A stretch of 64,000 nt of DNA, taken from Mycolicibacterium sp. CBMA 247 (lineage in GTDB: Bacteria > Actinomycetota > Actinomycetes > Mycobacteriales > Mycobacteriaceae). The position numbers and the translations under genes are program-made. This document shows positions 17,410 through 29,011 of this stretch, one piece after another; position 1 is the stretch's first letter, and each line of letters starts with the position of its first letter. The notes below the pieces were generated by a model, which was not told the origin of the DNA, made no database searches, and worked only from the letters and a program-made list of their open reading frames with translations. The stretch lies in the NCBI RefSeq assembly GCF_009729095.1, contig NZ_VTGX01000001.1, forward strand, positions 186,001 to 250,000. Reading direction: 5' to 3'.

Positions 17410-18744
17410 TTACGCCGTACCCGGCACCAACCACCGACCGGAGAACGCGCGCCAGCCGACGAAGATCAGCCGCAGCACCATGAACGCGCTCAGCCCCGAC
17501 CAGATGCCGAACAGGCCCCAGCCGTAGATCAGCGACAACCAGATCAGCGGTAGGAAGCCGACCAGCGCACTGGCCAGCGTGGCATTGCGCATGAACTTCG
17601 CGTCGCCCGCGCCCAGCAGCACCCCGTCGAGTGCGAACACGATTCCGGCCACAGGCAATTGGGCCACCAGGAACCACCACGGCACCCCGATGGCCGCCAA
17701 CACCGATTCGTCGTCGGTGAACACCGGCGGCAGCACCGACGAACCGACGGCGAACACCACAGCCAGCACCACACCGGCAAGCGTGGAGAACAGCGTCACC
17801 CGCCAGGCCACGCTCTTGGCATGTACCAGCTGACCGGCGCCCAACGCCGCGCCAACCAGCGACTGCGCCGCGATGGCCAGTGAATCCAGCACCAGCGCGA
17901 GGAAACTCCACACCTGCAAGACGACCTGATGGGCGGCCACCGCGGCCGCCCCGAATCGCGCCGCCACCGCACCCGCGGACAGGAAGCAGGCCTGGAACGC
18001 CATGGATCGCAGCAGCAGATCGCGGCCCATGGTCAGTTGGGCCCGCAGCACCGCGGGCTGGACCCGCAGCGCAACCTTCTCGATCAGCAGGGCTCGCAGG
18101 AACAGCAGCGCCGCCACCCATTGGCCTACCAGGTTCGCCACCGCCGAACCGGCCAACTCCCATCGCGGCAGGCCCAGCCAGCCGTACACCAGCAGCGGGC
18201 ACAGCACCGCCGACACCGCGAACCCGAACACCACGTAACGCAGTGGACGAGCGGTGTCCTGCACCCCGCGCATCCAGCCATTGCCGGCCAACGACACCAG
18301 GATCGCCGGGGCGGCCAGGATGGCGATGCGAAGCCACGGCAGCGCGGCGTCAGCGATATCGGAGCGCCCGGCGATCACCGACAGCAGCGGACCTGCGACG
18401 GCCTGCACCACCCCGATGATCAGCAGCCCCAGCCCGAGTGCCAGCCAGGTGGCCTGCACACCTTCGCCGATCGCCGACTCCCGGTCGCCCGCCCCGAACA
18501 ACCGGGCCGAGCGCGCTGTCGTGCCGTACGAGAGGAATGTCCCCTGCGAGTTGACCAGGCCCAGAATCAGGCCGCCGATGGCCAGTCCGGCCAGGCTGAG
18601 TGCGCCCAACCGCCCGACGATCGCGATGTCGAACAGCAGATAGATGGGCTCGGCCGCCAGCACCCCGAGCGCGGGAAACGCCAGACCGGCGATCCGACGG
18701 GTGGTGGCCGGTGTGACCGGAATGTCCCCTTCCGGCTCAACCAT
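17410..18744 (-). CDS. dinF: MATE family efflux transporter (DinF)
   Basis: Inner-membrane multidrug and toxin extrusion protein of 444 residues with twelve predicted hydrophobic segments, orthologous to Rv2836c. The family start AFPALGVLAAEPIYLLFDIA and the internally duplicated six-helix halves (second begins near residue 235, DLLLRSMAFQACFL) are evident. It follows nrnA on the same strand after a 56-base gap filled mostly by a tandem repeat. Substrates are unknown. Confidence 0.93.
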   Translation of the reverse strand: MVEPEGDIPVTPATTRRIAGLAFPALGVLAAEPIYLLFDIAIVGRLGALSLAGLAIGGLILGLVNSQGTFLSYGTTARSARLFGAGDRESAIGEGVQATWLALGLGLLIIGVVQAVAGPLLSVIAGRSDIADAALPWLRIAILAAPAILVSLAGNGWMRGVQDTARPLRYVVFGFAVSAVLCPLLVYGWLGLPRWELAGSAVANLVGQWVAALLFLRALLIEKVALRVQPAVLRAQLTMGRDLLLRSMAFQACFLSAGAVAARFGAAAVAAHQVVLQVWSFLALVLDSLAIAAQSLVGAALGAGQLVHAKSVAWRVTLFSTLAGVVLAVVFAVGSSVLPPVFTDDESVLAAIGVPWWFLVAQLPVAGIVFALDGVLLGAGDAKFMRNATLASALVGFLPLIWLSLIYGWGLFGIWSGLSAFMVLRLIFVGWRAFSGRWLVPGTA

Positions 18745-18756
18745 GTGGCCGCCCAG

Positions 18757-20301
<1,545 letters not shown>

Positions 20302-20304
20302 CTT

Positions 20305-23148
20305 CTACGTACGCACCTTCTCGACCAGCTCGTACGTCTCGATGACGTCGCCTTCCTTGATGTCGGAGTAGGTCAGCGTCAGACCGCACTCGTAGCCCTC
20401 GCGCACCTCGGTGGCGTCATCCTTCTCACGCTTGAGCGAGGACACCGTGAGGTTCTGCGCGACCACCACGTTGTCACGCAGCAGCCGGGCCTTGGCGTTG
20501 CGGCGCATGATGCCCGAGGTGACCAGGCAACCGGCGATGTTGCCGATCTTGGACGACCGGAAGATCGCCCGGATCTCGGCGCGGCCGAGCTCCTTCTCCT
20601 CGTACACCGGCTTGAGCATGCCCTTGAGCGCGGCCTCGATCTCGTCGATGGCCTGGTAGATCACCGAGTAGTAGCGGATCTCCACACCCTCGCGGTTGGC
20701 CAGCTCGGTCGCCTTGCCCTCGGCCCGGACGTTGAACCCGATGATGATCGCGTCCGAAGCCGACGCCAGGTTGACGTTGGTCTCGGTGACGCCACCGACA
20801 CCGCGGTCGATGACCCGCAGCTCCACTTCGTCGTCGATCTGGATGCCCATCAGGGCTTCCTCCAGGGCCTCGACCGTACCGGCGTTGTCGCCCTTGAGGA
20901 TCAGGTTCAGCTGGCTGGTTTCCTTCAGCGCCGAATCCAGGTCTTCCAGGCTGATCCGCTTGCGGCTGCGGGCGGCCAGCGCGTTGCGCTTGCGCGCGCT
21001 GCGCCGGTCGGCGATCTGGCGGGCGATGCGGTCCTCGTCGACAACCAGGAAGTTGTCACCGGCACCGGGCACCGACGTGAAGCCGATGACCTGGACCGGA
21101 CGCGAGGGCAGCGCCTCTTCGACGTCCTCGCCGTGCTCGTCGACCATGCGGCGGACGCGGCCATAGGCATCGCCGGCCACCACCGAGTCGCCGACGCGCA
21201 GCGTGCCGCGCTGGATGAGCACCGTGGCCACCGGGCCGCGACCGCGGTCCAGGTGCGCCTCGATCGCCACACCCTGGGCCTCCATGTCGGGGTTGGCCCG
21301 CAGGTCGAGGGATGCGTCGGCGGTCAGCACGACCGCTTCCAGCAGCGCCTCGATGTTGGTGCCCTGCTTGGCCGAGATGTCGACGAACATGGTGTCGCCG
21401 CCGTATTCCTCGGCCACCAGGTTGTATTCGGTGAGCTGCGCCCGGATCTTGGCCGGGTCGGCGCCTTCCTTGTCGATCTTGTTGACCGCCACCACGATCG
21501 GGACGTCAGCGGCCTGCGCGTGGTTGATCGCCTCCACCGTCTGCGGCATGACGCCGTCGTCGGCGGCGACCACCAGGATCGCGATGTCGGTGGCCTTGGC
21601 ACCGCGGGCACGCATGGCGGTGAACGCCTCGTGACCCGGGGTGTCGATGAAGGTGATCGGCCGGACGTTGCCGTCCAGGTCGACCTCGACCTGGTAGGCG
21701 CCGATGTGCTGGGTGATGCCGCCGGCCTCACCCTCACGGACGGTGGCGTTGCGGATGGTGTCCAGCAGTCGGGTCTTGCCGTGGTCGACGTGACCCATGA
21801 CGGTGACCACCGGCGGACGGAACTCGAGGTCGTCCTCGCCGCCTTCGTCCTCGCCGTAGGTGAGGTCGAAGGACTGCAGCAGTTCGCGGTCCTCGTCCTC
21901 GGGCGAGACGACCTGCACCTTGAAGTTCATCTCGCTGCCGAGCAGCTCCAGGGTGTCGTCACCGACCGACTGGGTCGCGGTGACCATCTCACCGAGGTTG
22001 AACAGCGCCTGGACCAGTGCGGCCGGGTTGGCGTCGATCTTCTCGGCGAAGTCGCTCAGCGATGCACCGCGAGCCAACCGGATGGTCTCGCCGTTGCCCT
22101 TGGGCAACCGCACACCACCGACGACGGGCGCCTGCATGTTCTCGTATTCGGCGCGTTTCGCCCGCTTCGACTTACGGCCGCGCTTGGGGGCACCGCCGGG
22201 ACGACCGAACGCACCGGCCGCGCCACCGCGCTGACCGGGACGGCCACCGCCGCCGCCACCACCGGGGCGACCTCTGAAACCACCAGCAGCCGCGCCACCT
22301 GCGCCGCCACCGCCACCGGCACCGGCACCAGCACCAGCACCGCCGCCGCCGCCGCGGTAGTTACCGCCGCCGCCACCGCCGGGACGAGCACCCTGACCGG
22401 CACCGCCGGGACGGGGTCCACCGCCCGGACGCGGGCCGGGACGTGGGCCGCCCCGCCCGGGAGCACCGGCGCCCGCCGCCGGACGCGGCGGCATGTTGCC
22501 GGGCGACGGACGCGGGCCGCCGCCGGGACGCGGGGCACCGGGCCGTGGCTGCGGCCGCGGGATGGGCCGCTCGACCGGCTGCTGCGAGGAGAACGGGTTG
22601 TTGCCGACACGCGGGGCACGCGGGGCCGGCTTCGGGGCGCCCGACGCCGGGCCCGGACGTGGGCCGGGGGTCGGCCGGGGACCGGGCGTGGCACCCGGGG
22701 CCGGCGCTTCCGCCTCGGGAGCACTGGGGGCAGCCGCGGCCGGTGCAATCGGTTCGGCCGGGGGCTGCGGGACAGCGGGCTTGGGCGCCGCAGGCCGTGC
22801 CGGGGCGGCCGGAGCCGGAGCCGGAGCCGGGACTTCAGCGGCCGGGGCCGCCGGCTTGGCCGGGGCCGGCCTGGCCGCCGTAGCGGGGCTCGGTGCGGGG
22901 ACGCCGGGCTTGGGCGCCGCAGGCGCGGCCGCAGCTGCACCGTTGCCCTGGGGGCGGGGCTTGTCTTCGGTCTTCTTGCCGCCGGCCTTCGAGCCGAACG
23001 ACTCGCGCAACCGACGCGCAACCGGCGCCTCCACGGTGGAGGACGCCGACTTGACGAACTCGCCTTGCTCCTTGAGCTTTGCTAAAAGATCTTTACTGGT
23101 GACACCGAGTTCCTTCGCCAACTCGTGTACACGGGCCTTACCTGCCAC
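20305..23148 (-). CDS. infB: Translation initiation factor IF-2
   Basis: GTPase that positions initiator tRNA on the 30S subunit. At 947 residues it has an N-terminal IF2N fold (residues 1-55), then about 270 residues of low-complexity Pro/Ala/Gly sequence with many PRPG, APAAP and GGGG runs, a second IF2N domain (about 345-400), and the G domain with GHVDHGKT near residue 450, DTPGHEAF and NKIDK. Domains II to IV follow. The GTG start at 23148 is preceded by GAGGAG. The disordered linker is encoded by very GC-rich repetitive DNA (22,150-22,950). Confidence 0.99.
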   Translation of the reverse strand: MAGKARVHELAKELGVTSKDLLAKLKEQGEFVKSASSTVEAPVARRLRESFGSKAGGKKTEDKPRPQGNGAAAAAPAAPKPGVPAPSPATAARPAPAKPAAPAAEVPAPAPAPAAPARPAAPKPAVPQPPAEPIAPAAAAPSAPEAEAPAPGATPGPRPTPGPRPGPASGAPKPAPRAPRVGNNPFSSQQPVERPIPRPQPRPGAPRPGGGPRPSPGNMPPRPAAGAGAPGRGGPRPGPRPGGGPRPGGAGQGARPGGGGGGNYRGGGGGAGAGAGAGGGGGAGGAAAGGFRGRPGGGGGGGRPGQRGGAAGAFGRPGGAPKRGRKSKRAKRAEYENMQAPVVGGVRLPKGNGETIRLARGASLSDFAEKIDANPAALVQALFNLGEMVTATQSVGDDTLELLGSEMNFKVQVVSPEDEDRELLQSFDLTYGEDEGGEDDLEFRPPVVTVMGHVDHGKTRLLDTIRNATVREGEAGGITQHIGAYQVEVDLDGNVRPITFIDTPGHEAFTAMRARGAKATDIAILVVAADDGVMPQTVEAINHAQAADVPIVVAVNKIDKEGADPAKIRAQLTEYNLVAEEYGGDTMFVDISAKQGTNIEALLEAVVLTADASLDLRANPDMEAQGVAIEAHLDRGRGPVATVLIQRGTLRVGDSVVAGDAYGRVRRMVDEHGEDVEEALPSRPVQVIGFTSVPGAGDNFLVVDEDRIARQIADRRSARKRNALAARSRKRISLEDLDSALKETSQLNLILKGDNAGTVEALEEALMGIQIDDEVELRVIDRGVGGVTETNVNLASASDAIIIGFNVRAEGKATELANREGVEIRYYSVIYQAIDEIEAALKGMLKPVYEEKELGRAEIRAIFRSSKIGNIAGCLVTSGIMRRNAKARLLRDNVVVAQNLTVSSLKREKDDATEVREGYECGLTLTYSDIKEGDVIETYELVEKVRT

Positions 23149-23282
23149 TACATCTCCTCGTCTGGAGGCGACAGCGGTGGTAGGCGCCGCGCCTCGGGTT
23201 TAGCTATGACGCATGGTCATCGGGACTTCACGGTGTGCTCATGTTCTTCGCTACCTGTTCTGTTGCCGGAGGACCGAGCCCT

Positions 23283-23621
23283 TCAAGAGCTTCGGTGATC
23301 CTCACAGATGCTCTCGACGTACTCGATCACCGCGGATGTATCCGGTGAACCGGTGAGTCGCAACGCTCGAACGAAGGCTCGCCGCCGCACTGCCAACTGC
23401 GCGCACTGCTCGTCGGGGTGCAGCCACGCACCACGCCCGGGCAGGCATGCCGCAGGATCAACGGTTACGGAATTCATCCCGTTCCCGTCGGCCACTGCGA
23501 CCACACGAAGCAACTCGGCGGCCAACTCTCGCTTCCGGCACCCGATGCAGGTCCGCACTGGTCCGACAGAGGTGTCGGAGGTGCTTCGATGCGTCAGAGC
23601 CGGAATCTCACGCTGGATCAC
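23283..23621 (-). CDS. YlxR family RNA-binding protein
   Basis: Small protein (112 residues) of the YlxR/DUF448 family between nusA and infB, as Rv2840c. The conserved [20 protein letters not shown] is followed by GRGAWLHPD and the basic FVRALRL helix. Homologs act as nucleoid- or RNA-associated regulators and, in some bacteria, modulate RNase P; the role here is unproven. The start is the GTG at 23621, 51 bases after the nusA stop. Confidence 0.94.
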   Translation of the reverse strand: MIQREIPALTHRSTSDTSVGPVRTCIGCRKRELAAELLRVVAVADGNGMNSVTVDPAACLPGRGAWLHPDEQCAQLAVRRRAFVRALRLTGSPDTSAVIEYVESICEDHRSS

Positions 23622-23672
23622 GGCTGAGTCTACCGCCCCGAGGGCTGTGGTCCGAAACGCCGGTCACTGCTG

Positions 23673-24701
23673 TCAATCGTGTACCGCCCCGGGCCGGACA
23701 TCCTGGTCTGGCTGTGGCGCCGCATCACTGCGGATATCGATCCGCCAACCGGTGAGCCGGGCCGCCAACCTGGCGTTCTGCCCTTCCTTGCCGATCGCCA
23801 GGGAAAGCTGGAAGTCCGGCACGATCACCCGTGCCGCCCGCGCGGCCTCATCGATCACCGACACCGACACCACCTTGGCCGGCGACAGAGCGTTGGCGAC
23901 GAAGCGAGCGGGGTCCTCGTCGTAGTCGATGATGTCGATCTTCTCGCCGGACAATTCGCTCATCACATTGCGCACGCGCTGCCCCATCGGGCCGATGCAC
24001 GCTCCCTTGGCGTTCAGCCCGGGGACCCGCGAGGCCACCGCGATCTTGGACCGGTGCCCGGCCTCCCGGGCCACTGCCACGATCTCCACCGACCCGTCGG
24101 CGATCTCGGGCACCTCCAGCGAGAACAGCTTGCGGACCAGGTTCGGGTGGGTGCGTGACAGCGTGATCACCGGCTCCCGGGCGCCCCGGGTGACGCCGAC
24201 GACGTAGCAGCGAAGCCGATCGCCGTGCTCGTAGCGCTCCCCCGGTACCTGCTCGGCGCTGGGGATCACACCTTCGGACCCCTTGGTCTCGCTGCCCATC
24301 CGCACCACGACCAGCCCACGGGCGTTGGCCCGGGCATCGCGCTGGATCACCCCGGCGACGATGTCGCCCTCGTGAGCCGCGAACTCCCCGTAGGTTCTCT
24401 CGTTCTCCGCATCGCGCAGCCGCTGCAGGATCACCTGTCGGGCGGTGGTGGCCGCGATCCGGCCGAAACCCTCAGGTGTGTCATCCCATTCGTGCAGGAC
24501 GTTGCCGTCGGCATCGGTCTGGCGGGCGATCACCTTGACCACACCGGTCTTGCGGTCGATGTCGATGCGCGCGTCGGGCTCATGCCCTTCGGTGTGCCGA
24601 TAGGCGGTGAGCAATGCCGACTTGATGGTCTCGACGACCACGTCGACCGTGATGCCCTTCTCTGCTTCGATGGCATGTAGCGCCGCCATGTCGATGTTCA
24701 T
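23673..24701 (-). CDS. nusA: Transcription termination/antitermination factor NusA
   Basis: RNA polymerase-associated factor controlling pausing and termination. The 342-residue actinobacterial form has the N-terminal polymerase-binding domain (residues 1-105), an S1 domain ([12 protein letters not shown] near 110), and KH1/KH2 ([31 protein letters not shown]), and lacks the C-terminal acidic repeats of E. coli NusA. It overlaps rimP by four bases (ATGA), so translation is coupled. Confidence 0.98.
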   Translation of the reverse strand: MNIDMAALHAIEAEKGITVDVVVETIKSALLTAYRHTEGHEPDARIDIDRKTGVVKVIARQTDADGNVLHEWDDTPEGFGRIAATTARQVILQRLRDAENERTYGEFAAHEGDIVAGVIQRDARANARGLVVVRMGSETKGSEGVIPSAEQVPGERYEHGDRLRCYVVGVTRGAREPVITLSRTHPNLVRKLFSLEVPEIADGSVEIVAVAREAGHRSKIAVASRVPGLNAKGACIGPMGQRVRNVMSELSGEKIDIIDYDEDPARFVANALSPAKVVSVSVIDEAARAARVIVPDFQLSLAIGKEGQNARLAARLTGWRIDIRSDAAPQPDQDVRPGAVHD

Positions 24702-25276
24702 TCCCCGGCCCCCTTCCCGGTTTGTCCGGACAGTTCTAATTCGCGTCGGTTTGGAGGTGAAAACTCCACTTGGACAACAGCTTCGGTGATATCAGCCAAG
24801 GCGATCTCGCGCACGGCCAGGTCCCGGCCGTCAGGCACCACGACTTTCAGCACGGTGCCGTCGGTCTCCCCCAGCCTGCCGGTGAACACCGAACCGTCGG
24901 TCATCGTCAGCTCCGCCTTGCGCCCGCGGGCGCGGCGGAAATGCTTGGCCTCGGTCAGCGGCCGGTCCACACCCCGCGAGGTGACTTCGAGCACATACGG
25001 CGTGTCGCCCGGGGCGAGCTGGTCGAGGAACTCAGACGCCGTCCGCGACAGCGCCGCGAGGGAATCGAGATCAAGACCCTCGTCGCCGTCGGCGATCACG
25101 GTGATGCGGGGCGGACGAGTCGATGCGTCGACCACGACATCGTCGATTTCGTATCCGGCGCGCGCGAACTCGCCGTCCAGCAGCTCGATCACCTGCGTCT
25201 GCGTCGGCAAATCCGCAGACCGCAACTTTGGATCCGGTGCCACGGCGAGCTCCTCATCTTGAATTGTCTCCGACAC
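24698..25276 (-). CDS. rimP: Ribosome maturation factor RimP
   Basis: 30S assembly factor and first gene of the rimP-nusA-ylxR-infB-rbfA-nrnA string, as Rv2842c. Conserved segments: [20 protein letters not shown] in the N-terminal domain, [20 protein letters not shown] at the domain junction, and an SH3-like C-terminal domain with the [12 protein letters not shown] strand. Length 192. It is divergent from a lipoprotein gene across 176 bases in which I see no strong palindrome. Confidence 0.96.
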   Translation of the reverse strand: MSETIQDEELAVAPDPKLRSADLPTQTQVIELLDGEFARAGYEIDDVVVDASTRPPRITVIADGDEGLDLDSLAALSRTASEFLDQLAPGDTPYVLEVTSRGVDRPLTEAKHFRRARGRKAELTMTDGSVFTGRLGETDGTVLKVVVPDGRDLAVREIALADITEAVVQVEFSPPNRRELELSGQTGKGAGE

Positions 25277-25452
25277 AAATGCCAGGGCCAGCCACCTGGA
25301 TCAGCCCCGGAATTGCCTATCCACGATACGCCAGGCCCGCGGCAGCAACCGTCAATCGAAGTCTGGTGCGTGGCGAATGTCGTCGACCCCGGCGCCGGCC
25401 GGCCAATCGGCGCCCGGTCAGGCGGGTGCCCGGGCAATGGCAGGATGTTCAC

Positions 25453-25986
25453 GTGCCGAGCGCCAATGCAGACATCAGCCGGCGGCGCGTATTGCTCTCG
25501 GCCGCGGCCGTGGCCCTGCTGGGCGCCACCGCAGCCGCCTGCAGTACGACGACGCCTCAACCCGAAGTCGACGATCTGACCGCGCAGTTGGACCGGGCAC
25601 GTGCCGACAGCGCATTGGCCGCCGACGCCGCCGCCGGGCAGCCTCCGCAGGCCGCGGCAACCCGGGCACTGAACGCGGTGGCGGCCGATCGCACCGCACA
25701 CGCCGAAGCCCTGTCCAACGAGCTGACCCGGATGGGTGCGGCTCCCGCGAGCAGCACCACAGACCCCACCAAGAGCACCACCGGGAGCACAGCAAAGCCC
25801 AGTCCGGGCACCGGAGCAGACGCCTCCGCCCCCAGCGTCGGCGACGTGGTCAACGCACTCAGGGAGTCCGCGGATCGCGCCGCCCACCTGGCCTGCACGC
25901 TGTCCGGCTATCGCGCGGGCCTACTCGGATCCATCTCGGCCTCATGCACGGCCGCCTACACCGTCGCACTGGGAGGCGGACAGTGA
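25453..25986 (+). CDS. Tat-type lipoprotein, Rv2843-like
   Basis: A 177-residue alanine-rich protein of unknown function. The signal carries twin arginines (SRRRVLLSAA) and ends in a lipobox-like AAAC, so it is probably Tat-exported and lipid-anchored. The mature part has helix-forming Ala-rich segments flanking a Thr/Ser/Pro linker (about residues 96-125) and two late cysteines. The GTG start at 25453 is chosen because the signal begins immediately after it. It overlaps the DUF4439 gene by four bases (GTGA). Confidence 0.8.
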   Translation: MPSANADISRRRVLLSAAAVALLGATAAACSTTTPQPEVDDLTAQLDRARADSALAADAAAGQPPQAAATRALNAVAADRTAHAEALSNELTRMGAAPASSTTDPTKSTTGSTAKPSPGTGADASAPSVGDVVNALRESADRAAHLACTLSGYRAGLLGSISASCTAAYTVALGGGQ

Positions 25987-26462
25987 CCTCACCAGGACCA
26001 CGATCGACCACCTCGCCCACCCGCCCGACCACGGCAGCCGACGCCGCCCTGTTCGACGCCGTGGCCGTCGAGCACGGGGCCATCTACGGCTACGGGCTGG
26101 TATCGGCCCATTCGACGGCCGAGGACAATGCCCTGGTGGCTACCGCGATGGCCGAGCACCGGACGCGTCGTGAGGATGCCGTGGCCATGCTGGCGGCACG
26201 CTCGGTCACCCCGCCGCTGCCCGCGGCCGGTTACCAGCTGCCTGCACCGGTGACCGATCCGACCGGCGCCGCCAACCTCGCGATACGCATGGAAGAGGAC
26301 ACCGCGGTGGCCTGGCGAGCGGTGCTCGAACAGGCCACCAGCGCCGAGGACCGCACCTTCGCGATCACCGCGCTGACACAGACGGCGGTCAGCGCCGCCA
26401 GATGGCGCGCGATCGTCAACGCCTGGCCGGTGACGGTCGCGTTCCCCGGCGGGGGCGAATAG
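25983..26462 (+). CDS. DUF4439 ferritin-like domain protein, Rv2844-like
   Basis: A 159-residue, mostly helical protein resembling the DUF4439 ferritin-like family. The helices AALFDAVAVEHGAIYGYGLV, AEHRTRREDAVAML, AIRMEEDTAVAWRAVLEQ and ALTQTAVSAARWRAIV would form a four-helix bundle with Glu, His and Glu in positions suited to a di-metal site (EH near residue 30, ExxH-like AEHRTRRE near 55). No export signal is present; the coupled upstream lipoprotein may be its partner. It ends before a hairpin terminator facing proS. Confidence 0.8.
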   Translation: MTSPGPRSTTSPTRPTTAADAALFDAVAVEHGAIYGYGLVSAHSTAEDNALVATAMAEHRTRREDAVAMLAARSVTPPLPAAGYQLPAPVTDPTGAANLAIRMEEDTAVAWRAVLEQATSAEDRTFAITALTQTAVSAARWRAIVNAWPVTVAFPGGGE

Positions 26463-26470
26463 CCGCCGAG

Positions 26471-26519
26471 CAGACGCATAGGTACCCGATCCGCGAGGAT
26501 TTCGGGTACCTACGTGTCT
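26471..26519. terminator. Bidirectional hairpin between DUF4439 gene and proS
   Basis: TAGGTACCCGA at 26479-26489 and TCGGGTACCTA at 26502-26512 form a perfect 11-base stem with a 12-base loop. The flanks (AGACGCA and CGTGTCT) extend the pairing with two mismatches. It lies between convergent genes ending at 26462 and 26544, so it probably terminates both. Confidence 0.78.
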
Positions 26520-26543
26520 GCTCACGCTGGATAACGGGAGGGC

Positions 26544-28304
26544 TCAGGACCCTGAGATAGCGGCCGAGATCTCGGCTGCGGCAGCGTCCACGGCGACGTC
26601 GCGCTTCTCGCCGGTCAGCCGGTTACGCAGCTCCACCACACCGTCGGCCCAACCCCGGCCGACCACCACGATCCAGGGCATTCCGAGCAACTCGGCGTCC
26701 TTGAACTTCACCCCGGGTGAGGCCTTGCGATCGTCGAACAGCACCTCGTGGCCGAGCCGGTCGAGAGCGGCGACGAGTTCAGTCGCGCCGGTCCGCGCGG
26801 CATCGTCCTTGTTGGCGACCACCACGTGCACGTCGAACGGCGCCACCGCCGACGGCCAGCGCAGCCCGAGCTCGTCGTGCTGCTGCTCGGCGATCACCGC
26901 GACCAGGCGCGACACCCCGATGCCGTAGGAACCCATGGTCAGCCGCACCGGCTTGCCGTCCTCGCCGAGCACATCGGCATTGAAGGCATCGGCGTACTTG
27001 CGGCCCAGCTGGAAGATGTGACCGATCTCGATGCCGCGGGCCGAGGTCAGCACGCCCGCGCCGTCCGGTGACGGATCGCCGTCGCGCACCTCGGCCGCCT
27101 CGATCGTGCCGTCGGGCGTGAAATCACGGCCGGCAACCAGGCCGACCACGTGCTTGTTCGGTGCGTCGGCGCCGGTGATCCAGGCCGTGCCGGTCACGAT
27201 TCGCGGATCGACCAGATAGCGAACCCCGTTGTCCTGCAAAGCCTTCGGGCCCACATATCCCTTGACCAGGAACGGATTCTTGGCGAAGTCGGCGTCGTCG
27301 AGCAGGGCGAACTCGGCCGGCTCCAGCGCCGCGCCGAGCCGCTTCTCGTCGACCTCGCGGTCGCCGGGCACGCCCACGCCGAGCAGTTCCCACTCGCCGC
27401 CGGGCTGGCGGACCTTGATCAGAACGTTCTTGAGGGTGTCCGCGGCGACGACCTCGCGGCCGGCGAACTGCGGCAGCTGCGCGGAGTTGGCCCAGTCCAC
27501 CAGTGTCGCGATGGTCGGGGCGTCCGGGGTGTCGTGCACCTGTGCCTCGGATTGCCCGTCGACGGGCAGTTCCTCGGGGGTGTGGGTGATGACGGCCTCG
27601 ACGTTGGCCGCGTAGCCCGACTCGAGGCAGCGCACGAAGGTGTCCTCGCCGACCTCGCTTTCGGCCAGGAACTCCTCGGAGGCGCTACCGCCCATCGCTC
27701 CCGACACCGCGGAGACGATCACGTAGCGCACGCCGAGCCGGCCGAAGATCTTCTGGTAGGCCTCGCGGTGGGCGTGGTAGGCGGTCTTGAGGCCGTCGTC
27801 GTCGACGTCGAAGGAGTAGGAGTCCTTCATCACGAACTCGCGGCCACGCAGGATGCCGGCCCGGGGCCGGGCCTCGTCGCGGTACTTGGTCTGGACCTGG
27901 TACAGGATCACCGGGAAGTCCTTGTAGGAGGAGTACTCCCCCTTGACCGTGAGCGTGAAGATCTCCTCGTGCGTGGGCCCGAGAAGATAGTCGTTGTTAC
28001 GCCGGTCCTGCAGCCGGAACAGAGTGTCGCCGTATTCGGTCCAGCGGTTGGTGGTCTCATAGGCGGCACGCGGCAGCAGCGCGGGCAGCAGGATCTCCTG
28101 GCCGCCGATCGCGTTCATCTCATCCCGCACGATCTTCTCGATCCGGCGCAGCACCCGCAGGCCCAGCGGCAGCCAGCTGTAGATACCGGGGCCGACCGGG
28201 CGGACGTAGCCGGCCCGGATCAGCAGCTTGTGGCTGGGCACCTCGGCATCAGCGGGGTCGTCGCGCAGGGTTCGCAGGAACAGCTCGGACATACGGGTGA
28301 TCAC
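26544..28304 (-). CDS. proS: Prolyl-tRNA synthetase
   Basis: Class II aminoacyl-tRNA synthetase with an editing-domain insertion, Rv2845c. Motif 1 lies around the segment after [20 protein letters not shown]; motif 2 is [21 protein letters not shown] (split by two residues from the family form), and the motif 3 region is [15 protein letters not shown]. The INS editing domain spans about residues 225-405. The GTG at 28304 ([12 protein letters not shown]) gives 586 residues, the family length; the frame open to 28358 is not used. Confidence 0.97.
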   Translation of the reverse strand: MITRMSELFLRTLRDDPADAEVPSHKLLIRAGYVRPVGPGIYSWLPLGLRVLRRIEKIVRDEMNAIGGQEILLPALLPRAAYETTNRWTEYGDTLFRLQDRRNNDYLLGPTHEEIFTLTVKGEYSSYKDFPVILYQVQTKYRDEARPRAGILRGREFVMKDSYSFDVDDDGLKTAYHAHREAYQKIFGRLGVRYVIVSAVSGAMGGSASEEFLAESEVGEDTFVRCLESGYAANVEAVITHTPEELPVDGQSEAQVHDTPDAPTIATLVDWANSAQLPQFAGREVVAADTLKNVLIKVRQPGGEWELLGVGVPGDREVDEKRLGAALEPAEFALLDDADFAKNPFLVKGYVGPKALQDNGVRYLVDPRIVTGTAWITGADAPNKHVVGLVAGRDFTPDGTIEAAEVRDGDPSPDGAGVLTSARGIEIGHIFQLGRKYADAFNADVLGEDGKPVRLTMGSYGIGVSRLVAVIAEQQHDELGLRWPSAVAPFDVHVVVANKDDAARTGATELVAALDRLGHEVLFDDRKASPGVKFKDAELLGMPWIVVVGRGWADGVVELRNRLTGEKRDVAVDAAAAEISAAISGS

Positions 28305-28327
28305 AGGCGACAACCTTAGCGATGTCC

Positions 28328-28990
28328 TCAGTCGCGGCCCTGCCAGGTACAGATGCACGCCTCGTTGCCCTCGGCGTCGGCGAGTACCCAGAAGGCCGGC
28401 GCCCGGCGGTCGCTGAGCAATCGGCCACCGGCCGCCAGCGCCGCGGCGACCCGGGCCGACGCTGCGTCGTGCATGACGTCGATGTCGAGGTGGATCCGAT
28501 TACGTTGGGGGCGCGGGGAATCCATCTGCTGAAACCAGATCGCCGGGCCGCGGCCGAACGGATCGATGAGTCCGGCGTCGAGGTCCGACGGACCCGGCTC
28601 ATCGATGTAGCCGGTGACGGCCTTCCAGAACGGGCGAACGGCACCGATGTCGATCGCGTCGATGGCGATCTCGAACGCCTGGATGGCCCCGCGGCCTGCT
28701 GTCAGCTCGAAACCACGTGCGGCCAGCACGAGCGACAACGCGCGGGCCAGCTCCAGATCACGCTCGGTCACCGCACCGACGTCGCGCGAACGCAGCCGCA
28801 GCACGGCCCGGTCACTTCGGATGTCGATCGAAAGATGTGCCGGCGCATCGGCGCCGGCCGCGTGCACCGCGTGTGCGGCGGCCGCGGCCGCATCGGCCAT
28901 CGAAGGCGCAAGTACCTCCGTGTAGATGGCTCCCAGCACCAGGCGCCAGCCCAGTGGGCCGATGGTCTCGGAGATCTCCCGTCGGTTCAT
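28328..28990 (-). CDS. Pterin-carbinolamine-dehydratase-like and VOC two-domain protein
   Basis: A 220-residue protein. Residues 1-105 resemble a 4a-hydroxytetrahydrobiopterin dehydratase fold ([20 protein letters not shown], then [17 protein letters not shown] and [13 protein letters not shown]). Residues 110-220 are a vicinal-oxygen-chelate (glyoxalase-like) domain with [10 protein letters not shown] and the terminal EACICTW. Such fusions occur in actinobacteria as VOC-family proteins without a defined reaction. The gene lies between efpA and proS on the same strand with short gaps of 21 and 23 bases. Confidence 0.8.
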   Translation of the reverse strand: MNRREISETIGPLGWRLVLGAIYTEVLAPSMADAAAAAAHAVHAAGADAPAHLSIDIRSDRAVLRLRSRDVGAVTERDLELARALSLVLAARGFELTAGRGAIQAFEIAIDAIDIGAVRPFWKAVTGYIDEPGPSDLDAGLIDPFGRGPAIWFQQMDSPRPQRNRIHLDIDVMHDAASARVAAALAAGGRLLSDRRAPAFWVLADAEGNEACICTWQGRD

Positions 28991-29011
28991 CGGCGTCAGC
29001 CTAGCCCCGGA

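Noticed and set aside
22150..22950. Repetitive GC-rich stretch as a possible repeat array
   Set aside because: It is the coding sequence of the disordered Pro/Ala/Gly linker of IF-2, in frame throughout.
23206..23220. ATGAC-gcatg-GTCAT in the ylxR-infB gap as an operator
   Set aside because: Only 5-base arms and no regulator context; treated as chance.
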